A stretch of 6,117 bases of DNA, from positions 1 to 6,117 of the forward strand of contig JAUHZM010000193.1 in assembly GCA_030426005.1 (NCBI GenBank), in the 5' to 3' direction. This document shows positions 1-5,518 of the stretch, piece by piece. This stretch comes from Gammaproteobacteria bacterium (lineage in GTDB: Bacteria > Pseudomonadota > Gammaproteobacteria > Arenicellales > Arenicellaceae). Position numbers and translations under genes: made by a program. Position 1 is the first letter of the stretch. Every line of letters begins with the position of its first letter. The notes under the pieces are model-generated. The model saw only the letters and a list, made by a program, of their open reading frames with translations. It had not been told where the DNA came from and searched no databases.

Positions 1-272
1 GCGCTGGCGAGCACAGCCATTTCTTGATCGGCATACCATCGGTTCAACACCATAATAAGCGCGATGTAAAACATCAGCGGTAGCATGACGTCGAGATACG
101 ACACCATTTTTAAGACCACGAGACTTAGAACGCCACCAACCGGAATGATGCCTTCCGCTGCCTGACTTAGAAACCCCATAACCCGCATCACCAGAAAGAT
201 ACTGATAATGACAAACGTAACCGCCAAGGCCGTGCGCAATACTTCGGTAATAAAAGCTTTATTAATTATCAT
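1..272 (-). CDS. lptF: LptF, LPS export ABC transporter permease (N-terminal part, truncated by window edge)
   Basis: LptF is an inner-membrane permease that, with LptG and the ATPase dimer LptB2, extracts lipopolysaccharide from the inner membrane and passes it to the LptC/LptA bridge. Reading leftward from an ATG at 272-270 gives 90 codons beginning MIINKAFITEVLRTALAV. This matches the start of the LptF/LptG (YjgP/YjgQ) family: a short cytoplasmic helix, a first membrane segment at about residues 13-35, a short loop with a G-x-IP element (41-44), a second hydrophobic stretch at about 47-77, and then a polar RWYADQEM segment (78-85) that corresponds to the family's conserved Y-x-x-SE region. 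Full-length proteins are about 360 residues, so roughly three quarters lies outside the window. No other in-frame start occurs before an upstream TAG, so the ATG is well set although it lacks a clear Shine-Dalgarno sequence. The divergent placement against pepA supports LptF rather than LptG, and lptG would be expected next, beyond the left edge. Confidence 0.93.
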   Translation of the reverse strand, partial: MIINKAFITEVLRTALAVTFVIISIFLVMRVMGFLSQAAEGIIPVGGVLSLVVLKMVSYLDVMLPLMFYIALIMVLNRWYADQEMAVLAS

Positions 273-294
273 GTTAAAAGCGCGAAGCGGAGGA

Positions 295-324
295 CTCTCA
301 GAATGGGGTTTTTCAGGCTATAAT
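295..324 (+). promoter_or_regulatory. Putative sigma70 promoter for pepA-holC
   Basis: A perfect TATAAT lies at 319-324. The best-spaced upstream hexamer is CTCTCA at 295-300 (18-nt spacer, 3 of 6 matches), which is weak, so activity may depend on an activator or on the AT-rich context. Transcription would start near 331, giving a leader of about 70 nt before the pepA GTG. The -10 box lies next to the -10 box of the opposing lptF promoter, so the two polymerase footprints would overlap. Confidence 0.45.
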
Positions 325-325
325 T

Positions 326-353
326 ATTATCAGCGCCGTATTGTAACAAGCAA
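326..353 (-). promoter_or_regulatory. Putative sigma70 promoter for lptF
   Basis: On the minus strand a TTGCTT box (353-348, 3 of 6 to TTGACA) is followed after 16 nt by GATAAT (331-326, 5 of 6 to TATAAT). Transcription would start near 319, about 47 nt before the lptF ATG. An alternative pair, TTGTTA (349-344) with TAATTA (326-321), is weaker. The call rests on hexamer matches and position only. Confidence 0.4.
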
Positions 354-388
354 AGCAAATTAATTGGCGAAAGACTAAACATTTAAAT

Positions 389-402
389 AAGGAACTGACG
401 TG
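389..402 (+). promoter_or_regulatory. Ribosome binding site and GTG start of pepA
   Basis: AAGGA at 389-393 sits 6 nt before a GTG at 400-402. This spacing, and the fit of the resulting N-terminus (MKIQIKAAKN) to the beta-strand that opens the PepA N-terminal domain, choose GTG as the start codon. Confidence 0.8.
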
Positions 403-1887
403 AAAATTCAGATAAAAGCAGCGAAAAACTTACAACAGAAGACCGACTGCCTAGTGGTCGCGCTTAAACCATTGAAAAAGATTGCGTCGCAACAGGCAGA
501 GATCAACACGACCACCGACGGCGCACTGGATCGTCTACAAACCAGTGGCCAATTCTCAGCCGACCAAGGGGAAGTCACCAGCATCAGCGTTCCAGCTGGA
601 CTGCAGGCTGGCCATCTAGTCGCACTGGGTGTTGGTAATGAAAAAAGCCTCAACACGGAAACCATTCGAGAAATCCTGAGCGGTCTCGCGAGTAAAGTGA
701 AAGCGTTAAAAGCTGAATCGGTAACCTGCGATTTACAGGCTCTGGTCGCCAAAAGCGACATAGAAACGGTTAGCCGCCAGCTCGTAGAGGCGTTTGGTGA
801 CCAGGAGTATCAATACGTTCCGCAACCCAAAGCAGTGCGCGCGCCCAAAGCCACGGCGGAGTTTAAGCTCACATTGTGGTGTGATGATCGCAAACAGCTG
901 GCCGCCGCAAAACAAGCTGCCGCAGTCGGGCTCGCAATTCACAACGGCAAGACGTTGGCACGCGACCTCGGCAATATGCCGGGCAACGTTTGCACACCGA
1001 GTTTTCTCGCCAGCCAGGCCAAAAAACTTGGTCGCTCACACGAACTCAAAGTCAAAGTCCTGTCGGAAAAACAAATGCAGGAGCTGGGCATGGGCTCCTT
1101 GCTTTCGGTCAGTAAAGGCAGTCGTGAACCAGCCAAGCTGATTATTATGGAACACCGCGGTGCCAAGAAAGCCAAAGACGCACCACACGTTCTAGTCGGT
1201 AAAGGGCTGACCTTCGATGCCGGTGGTATCTCTATTAAACCGTCCGCCAAAATGGACGAGATGAAATACGATATGTGTGGTGCGGCCAGCGTGTTCGGCG
1301 CGGTACTTGCCGCAGCGGAACTGGAATTGCCAATCAACGTGGTCGGCATTGTCCCAAGCTCAGAAAACCTGCCCGACGGCCAAGCCAATAAACCTGGAGA
1401 CGTAGTCACATCGATGTCCGGACAAACCATTGAGATTCTGAATACCGATGCGGAAGGTCGCTTGATCCTGTGTGATGCGCTGACCTACGCCGAACGGTAT
1501 AAGCCAGCTTCTGTAATCGACATTGCAACCTTAACTGGCGCGGTGATTGTGGCGCTGGGGCATCAAACCAGCGGTGTGATGGGTAACGATCAGGAAGTGA
1601 TCGACAACCTGCTCGCGGCCGGTGAAAAGAGTCTGGACCATGCCTGGCAGCTCCCCATTAAAGAGACGTACAAAAAACAACTCAAAAGTGAGTTTGCTGA
1701 TCTGGCCAATATTGGTGGCCCAAGCGCGGGCACCATTACCGCCGCCTGCTTTCTATCGTACTTCACTGAGAAGTTTCGCTGGGCGCATCTGGACATCGCA
1801 GGCACAGCTTGGGGCGGCAGCGCCGGCAAACGTGCGACTGGTCGCGCCGTGCCGATCCTAACGCAATACCTCATTGACCGCTGTTAA
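400..1887 (+). CDS. pepA: Leucyl aminopeptidase (cytosol aminopeptidase, M17 family)
   Basis: PepA is a cytoplasmic hexameric di-metal peptidase that removes N-terminal residues, preferably leucine, from peptides. In E. coli it also binds DNA as an accessory factor for XerCD resolution and as a carAB regulator. The 495-residue product is close to the usual 500. Residues 1 to about 165 form the variable N-terminal macro-like domain, and the catalytic domain follows. Visible M17 hallmarks are VGKGLTFDAGGISIKPS (266-282), MKYDMCGAA (288-296) and the signature NTDAEGRL (348-355). By family alignment the metal ligands are K268, D273, D291, D350 and E352, and the catalytic pair is K280 and R354, so the active site is complete. 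The WAHLDIAGTAW motif (461-471) near the C-terminus is also conserved. The start is a GTG with a good AAGGA site. holC begins 17 nt after the stop, which suggests an operon. The E. coli DNA-binding role is not readable from sequence here because the N-terminal domain is divergent. Confidence 0.97.
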   Translation: MKIQIKAAKNLQQKTDCLVVALKPLKKIASQQAEINTTTDGALDRLQTSGQFSADQGEVTSISVPAGLQAGHLVALGVGNEKSLNTETIREILSGLASKVKALKAESVTCDLQALVAKSDIETVSRQLVEAFGDQEYQYVPQPKAVRAPKATAEFKLTLWCDDRKQLAAAKQAAAVGLAIHNGKTLARDLGNMPGNVCTPSFLASQAKKLGRSHELKVKVLSEKQMQELGMGSLLSVSKGSREPAKLIIMEHRGAKKAKDAPHVLVGKGLTFDAGGISIKPSAKMDEMKYDMCGAASVFGAVLAAAELELPINVVGIVPSSENLPDGQANKPGDVVTSMSGQTIEILNTDAEGRLILCDALTYAERYKPASVIDIATLTGAVIVALGHQTSGVMGNDQEVIDNLLAAGEKSLDHAWQLPIKETYKKQLKSEFADLANIGGPSAGTITAACFLSYFTEKFRWAHLDIAGTAWGGSAGKRATGRAVPILTQYLIDRC

Positions 1888-1904
1888 GCTGAGGTTAACG
1901 CCGT

Positions 1905-2348
1905 ATGAAACAGGTGGATTTTTATCTGATTTCAAATCGCGTGAATCAAGCGAAATTTAAGTTGGCCAGCCGCTTAGCTAATAAGCTTCAGCGGCTGGAC
2001 CAACGTGCCTTGATTATCACGGACTCACCACAGGAATCGTCAGAACTGGACCAGCTGTTATGGTCCTTTTCAGACTCCAGTTTTGTGGCACACGACCCAA
2101 TCAGCGACCCGGCACCCTTATCGAAAGTGCAATACGGCGTGCATAATGACGTCACACCGAATGTGCTCGAACGTAATTACGATGTACTGATTAATATTGG
2201 CAGTACGGTGCCGCTATTCAACCATCACTTCGCGCGCATTGCGGAGATTGTCGACTCAGACGATCAATCCAAAGCCGCCGCGCGCGCACGCTACAAGCGC
2301 TACAAATCCGAAGGTTTCGAACTTAAAACACACGACATCGAACTGTAG
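1905..2348 (+). CDS. holC: DNA polymerase III subunit chi
   Basis: HolC (chi) is part of the DNA polymerase III holoenzyme. It pairs with psi (HolD) on the clamp loader and contacts the C-terminal tail of single-stranded DNA-binding protein, coupling the replisome to SSB-coated lagging strand. The product is 147 residues, the same length as E. coli chi. It shows the family pattern: an opening strand VDFYLIS (4-10), a helix, a RALIITDS strand (34-41), LDQLLWSFSDSSFVAHD (48-64), a DVLINIG strand (93-99), the EIVDSDD loop (114-120) and a C-terminal helix with RARYKRYKSEGFEL (127-140). K123, R127, Y130 and K131 align with E. coli K124, R128, Y131 and K132, which I recall as part of the SSB-tail pocket. 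The ATG at 1905 has GAGG at 1891-1894, 10 nt upstream, a slightly long spacing. The position between pepA and valS independently supports the call. No terminator is visible after the TAG. Confidence 0.95.
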   Translation: MKQVDFYLISNRVNQAKFKLASRLANKLQRLDQRALIITDSPQESSELDQLLWSFSDSSFVAHDPISDPAPLSKVQYGVHNDVTPNVLERNYDVLINIGSTVPLFNHHFARIAEIVDSDDQSKAAARARYKRYKSEGFELKTHDIEL

Positions 2349-2405
2349 GCTTTAAAACTAGACTCACACCTCGATCTTGCCACCAATTTACGGCCCCATT
2401 TGCTA

Positions 2406-2434
2406 CTGATTCCAGTCGCGCAAAACCGTATAAT
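2406..2434 (+). promoter_or_regulatory. Putative sigma70 promoter for valS
   Basis: CTGATT (2406-2411, 3 of 6 to TTGACA) and a perfect TATAAT (2429-2434) are separated by the ideal 17 nt. Transcription would begin near 2441, giving a leader of about 38 nt. The pair lies in the 130-nt holC-valS gap, so valS can probably be transcribed independently of pepA-holC, with read-through as a second source because no terminator is seen after holC. Confidence 0.55.
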
Positions 2435-2478
2435 CATGCGTTTGATCTCACGCAATCCATTTAATCAGACTTAACATC

Positions 2479-5259
2479 ATGACCAACGCGCTCGACAATC
2501 AATATCAGCCAAGCAAAATTGAACAGGCGATCTATCAACGCTGGGAATCAAACAATAATTTTGCGGCGCGCGAAGCCGACAATGCCTACTGCATTATGAT
2601 TCCACCGCCGAATGTGACCGGCAGCTTACATATGGGGCACGCATTCCAGGACACCATCATGGATTTGCTGACGCGCTATCACCGCATGAAGGGGGACCAA
2701 ACTTTGTGGCAAGTTGGTACCGACCATGCCGGTATTGCAACACAAATGGTGGTCGAGCGCCGACTGGCCGCCGACGGCATCAGTCGACACGATCTTGGGC
2801 GCGAGAAGTTCATTGAAAAAGTCTGGGAATGGAAAGCCGAATCCGGCGGCACAATCACCAAGCAACTACGCCGGATGGGCGCCGCCATTGACTGGAGTCG
2901 CGAACGATTTACCATGGACGACGGTCTCTCGGCCGCCGTGCAGGAAGTCTTTATCAAACTTTACCAAGAAGATTTGATCTACCGTGGCAAGCGCCTGGTA
3001 AATTGGGACCCGGTACTGCATACCGCCGTGTCAGATCTTGAAGTCGAATCCGCAGAGGAGAATGGCCACCTATGGCATTTGCGTTACCCATTAAGCGACG
3101 CGCCCGATCAGTATTTGATCGTTGCCACTACTCGACCTGAGACAATGCTCGGCGACACCGCCGTGGCCGTACATCCGGACGATGAGCGTTATCAGCACTT
3201 GATTGGTAAAACCATTGACCTGCCCTTAACGTCACGTCAAATCCCGGTAATTGCCGACGACTACGTGGATCCGGAATTTGGTTCTGGCTGCGTTAAGATC
3301 ACACCAGCACACGACTTTAACGACTACGACGTTGGTAAACGGCATGATCTGGAGATCATCAACATTCTCGATAAAAATGCCGCGATTGACCTACCTGATT
3401 CGCCGTACCACGGCTTGGATCGCTACGTCGCCAGAAAGCAGATCGTGGCTGACTTTGAAGCCGCCGGGTTGCTCGAGCGTATTGATGATCACAAGTTGAT
3501 GGTACCGCGTGGCGACCGTTCCGGCAGTGTTATTGAACCCTACCTGACCGACCAATGGTACGTGCGCGTTGAGCCGCTGGCCAAAGAAGCGATCAAAGTG
3601 GTCGAAGATGGTGATATCAAATTTGTGCCGGAGAATTGGCAAAACACCTACTTCGAATGGATGCGCAACATTGAAGACTGGTGTATTTCACGCCAAATCT
3701 GGTGGGGTCATCGCGTGCCGGCTTGGTACGACCAGGACGACAATATCTACGTTGCCGCATCACTTGAAGAAGCGCAGCAACAAGCTGGACCGGACGCTGA
3801 GTTGCGACAGGACTCCGACGTACTCGACACTTGGTTCTCGTCTGCCTTATGGCCGTTCTCAACGCTCGGCTGGCCGGACAAAACCCCTGAATTAGACAAG
3901 TACTACCCAACCAATGTGTTGGTAACCGGGTTCGACATCATCTTCTTCTGGGTCGCCCGCATGGTCATGTTTGGGCTCAAATTCACCGGCAAAGTCCCAT
4001 TCAAAGAGGTGTACATCCACGGACTTGTGCGGGATCAAGAAGGCCAGAAAATGTCCAAATCCAAGGGGAATGTGTTGGACCCTATCGATCTTATCGACGG
4101 TATTGAGTTGGAAGCCCTAGTCACCAAGCGTACCCAAGGTTTGATGCAGCCGAAAATGGCGGCCAAAATTGAAAAGGCCACGCGCAAACAATTCCCAGAC
4201 GGCATTGCCGCGTACGGCACTGATGCACTGCGTTTTACCTTTGCCAGCCAAGCCACATTGGGCCGCGATATTCGATTTGATCTGGCGCGTGTTGAGGGGT
4301 ATCGCAACTTCTGCAACAAGCTTTGGAATGCATCGCGTTACGTGTTAATGAACACCAGCGACCACGATTGCGGCCAATCTGGTGGGGACTACGAGTTGAG
4401 CTTGGCAGATCGCTGGATTATCTCGCGCCTGCAACAGGTGGAGCAAGATGTCACCGCCAAACTTGAGAGCTATCGATTCGATCAGGTAGCACAATCGCTC
4501 TACAGCTTTGTGTGGGACGAATACTGCAGTTGGTATGTCGAACTGACTAAAACTGTATTAAATGACGACGCTGCCTCAGCGGAACAATTACGTGGTACAC
4601 GCCGCACCTTGGTGCGAGTACTGGAAACCACCTTGCGATTACTGCATCCAATCATGCCGTTTATCAGTGAGGAAATCTGGCAACAGGTGAAAACACTGGC
4701 CGCCTGCGAAGGCGATACGATCATGGATTGCGCCTTCCCAGTCGCCGATGTCAGCAAGATCGACCAAGCTGCACTCGATGAGATGCACTGGGTGCAAGCT
4801 GTCATCACTGGTGTGCGCAATGTGCGCGGCGAGATGAATATCAGCCCCAGTAAAGCCTTACCGATTTTGCTCGAAGGTGCCGACCAGGCTGCCGCAGATT
4901 ATCTGCAGCGCAACCAGGGTTACCTGATTAAATTCGGCCGCTTTGAGTCAATCAACATACTACCACAAGGCGAATCCGCACCCGAATCGGCCACCGCGCT
5001 GGTCGGTGACATGCGTGTTCTGATTCCGTTAGGCGCATTTATTGACGCCGCTGCAGAGATCAAGCGTCTGAACAAAGATCTCGAGAAGGCTGAGCGTGAC
5101 ATTGCCGGCGTCGAGGGCCGCCTCAGTAATTCAGCCTTTGTGGATAAAGCACCAGAAGCTGTGATCGCCAAAGCCAAAAAGCAGCTAGCCGACGCGGAGT
5201 CTGCCAAGCGTCTATTGCTGGAGCAGATAGAACGTATGCAGCAATTTTTGACTGATTAA
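2479..5259 (+). CDS. valS: Valyl-tRNA synthetase
   Basis: ValS is a cytoplasmic class Ia aminoacyl-tRNA synthetase that charges tRNA-Val and hydrolyses mischarged Thr-tRNA-Val. The 926-residue product is complete (E. coli ValS has 951). Domains in order are: a Rossmann catalytic half with PPPNVTGSLHMGH (42-54, the HIGH motif as HMGH 51-54) and GTDHAGIATQ (80-89); the CP1 editing domain with TTRPETMLGD (217-226) and GCVKITPAHDFND (270-282), where the conserved aspartate is D279; the second catalytic half with WCISRQIWWGH (401-411) and DTWFSS (450-455); KMSKS at 524-528; an anticodon-binding helical domain (about 640-800) with EYCSWYVELTK (681-691) and LLHPIMPFISEEIW (721-734); and a C-terminal charged coiled-coil arm (about 856-926). 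After KMSKS, residues about 541-577 (EALVTKRTQG...KQFPDG) form the insertion shared by proteobacterial and eukaryotic ValRS. The ATG at 2479 has no clear Shine-Dalgarno. It is kept because no alternative start occurs before the upstream in-frame TGA and the N-terminus aligns with E. coli. Confidence 0.98.
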   Translation: MTNALDNQYQPSKIEQAIYQRWESNNNFAAREADNAYCIMIPPPNVTGSLHMGHAFQDTIMDLLTRYHRMKGDQTLWQVGTDHAGIATQMVVERRLAADGISRHDLGREKFIEKVWEWKAESGGTITKQLRRMGAAIDWSRERFTMDDGLSAAVQEVFIKLYQEDLIYRGKRLVNWDPVLHTAVSDLEVESAEENGHLWHLRYPLSDAPDQYLIVATTRPETMLGDTAVAVHPDDERYQHLIGKTIDLPLTSRQIPVIADDYVDPEFGSGCVKITPAHDFNDYDVGKRHDLEIINILDKNAAIDLPDSPYHGLDRYVARKQIVADFEAAGLLERIDDHKLMVPRGDRSGSVIEPYLTDQWYVRVEPLAKEAIKVVEDGDIKFVPENWQNTYFEWMRNIEDWCISRQIWWGHRVPAWYDQDDNIYVAASLEEAQQQAGPDAELRQDSDVLDTWFSSALWPFSTLGWPDKTPELDKYYPTNVLVTGFDIIFFWVARMVMFGLKFTGKVPFKEVYIHGLVRDQEGQKMSKSKGNVLDPIDLIDGIELEALVTKRTQGLMQPKMAAKIEKATRKQFPDGIAAYGTDALRFTFASQATLGRDIRFDLARVEGYRNFCNKLWNASRYVLMNTSDHDCGQSGGDYELSLADRWIISRLQQVEQDVTAKLESYRFDQVAQSLYSFVWDEYCSWYVELTKTVLNDDAASAEQLRGTRRTLVRVLETTLRLLHPIMPFISEEIWQQVKTLAACEGDTIMDCAFPVADVSKIDQAALDEMHWVQAVITGVRNVRGEMNISPSKALPILLEGADQAAADYLQRNQGYLIKFGRFESINILPQGESAPESATALVGDMRVLIPLGAFIDAAAEIKRLNKDLEKAERDIAGVEGRLSNSAFVDKAPEAVIAKAKKQLADAESAKRLLLEQIERMQQFLTD

Positions 5260-5265
5260 ATGCGA

Positions 5266-5313
5266 TGGGCTTTGCGAGCCAAAAGTGATTGACACTACGG
5301 AATGCAGAGCCCA
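5266..5313 (+). repeat. Competing inverted repeats just after valS
   Basis: TGGGCT (5266-5271) can pair either locally, GGCT 5268-5271 with AGCC 5277-5280 across a 5-nt loop, or distally as TGGGCT with AGCCCA (5308-5313). Neither form is followed by a T-tract, so this is not a terminator. It may be a chance structure or a 3' UTR fold. Confidence 0.25.
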
Positions 5314-5317
5314 CACT
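5289..5317 (+). promoter_or_regulatory. Weak promoter candidate with consensus -35 downstream of valS
   Basis: A perfect TTGACA lies at 5289-5294. The hexamer 17 nt later, CACACT (5312-5317), matches TATAAT at only 3 of 6 positions, and a better box, TATGCT (5323-5328), is too far away. If active, the transcript would start near 5324 and end at the terminator at 5478, about 155 nt. A single perfect -35 hexamer is not strong evidence. Confidence 0.22.
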
Positions 5318-5353
5318 AGTCGTATGCTATTTCAAATCATGACAGTCACCTCA

Positions 5354-5415
5354 ACGCTTGTTCGCCGTGCACTCTGTACACCGGTGTGGATTAGTGTGCG
5401 TGCCTCTGGAAGCGT
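5354..5415 (+). other. Potential stem-loop RNA element in the valS-transporter gap
   Basis: ACGCTT (5354-5359) and AAGCGT (5410-5415) can close a helix. Inside it, GCAC (5369-5372) can pair with GTGC (5396-5399), or CACT (5370-5373) with AGTG (5393-5396). The loop contains the 10-nt palindrome ACACCGGTGT (5378-5387), preceded by the smaller palindromes GTGCAC (5367-5372) and TGTACA (5375-5380). It does not match a riboswitch class I recognise. It could be part of a long valS 3' UTR, a small RNA, a leader element, or a DNA site for a dimeric regulator at the palindrome. Confidence 0.25.
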
Positions 5416-5418
5416 GTT

Positions 5419-5447
5419 TTGAAGTAGATCATTTATTGTTTCATAAA
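5419..5447 (+). promoter_or_regulatory. Putative promoter for the EamA transporter gene
   Basis: TTGAAG (5419-5424, 4 of 6) and CATAAA (5442-5447, 4 of 6) are separated by 17 nt. The start would fall near 5454, inside the terminator hairpin, so the nascent transcript would lack the full left arm and escape termination. Only about 37 nt separate the terminator from the transporter ATG, which leaves little room for a promoter further downstream. Confidence 0.35.
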
Positions 5448-5478
5448 CCGCATTCCACATCGGGTGCGGTTTTTTTTT
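5445..5478 (+). terminator. Rho-independent terminator
   Basis: AAACCGCA (5445-5452) pairs perfectly with TGCGGTTT (5465-5472). The stem can extend inward by two T-G wobbles and a C-G pair, leaving a 6-nt loop (5456-5461). A run of nine T residues covers 5470-5478. The opposite strand lacks a T-tract after the stem, so it acts rightward only. It most simply ends valS transcription with a 3' UTR of about 200 nt. It could instead end a separate small RNA or act as an attenuator for the downstream gene. Confidence 0.88.
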
Positions 5479-5502
5479 GCCCGACGTGATGCGACTCAGC
5501 CT

Positions 5503-5518
5503 GGAAGAAAACGTCATG
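5503..5518 (+). promoter_or_regulatory. Ribosome binding site that sets the transporter start
   Basis: GGAAG (5503-5507) lies 8 nt before the ATG at 5516-5518. An in-frame ATG at 5489 would add nine residues but is preceded only by the terminator T-tract and has no ribosome binding site, so 5516 is preferred. Confidence 0.65.

Noticed and set aside
541..577. ValS residues 541-577 (about 4099-4209) considered as an unusual lineage-specific insertion; coordinates here are residue numbers
   Set aside because: The segment aligns with the same region of E. coli ValS and is the known insertion shared by proteobacterial and eukaryotic enzymes, so it is not novel.
939..1430. 163-codon antisense open frame inside pepA
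   Set aside because: It lies wholly opposite the catalytic domain of pepA, whose motifs are intact. The frame is open because of codon bias in the real gene, and its product resembles no family.
5266..5280. Hairpin GGCT-TTGCG-AGCC as a possible valS terminator
   Set aside because: The stem is only four pairs and is followed by AAAAGTG rather than a T-tract. The real terminator is at 5445-5478.
5260..5292. Ten-codon frame starting at an ATG that overlaps the valS stop region (TAAATG)
   Set aside because: It is too short, has no ribosome binding site of its own, and its composition is dominated by the inverted repeat at 5266-5280.
5489..5518. Upstream in-frame ATG (5489) as the transporter start
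   Set aside because: It is preceded by the terminator T-tract and has no ribosome binding site, while the ATG at 5516 has GGAAG at a good distance and gives the usual short N-terminus before the first helix.
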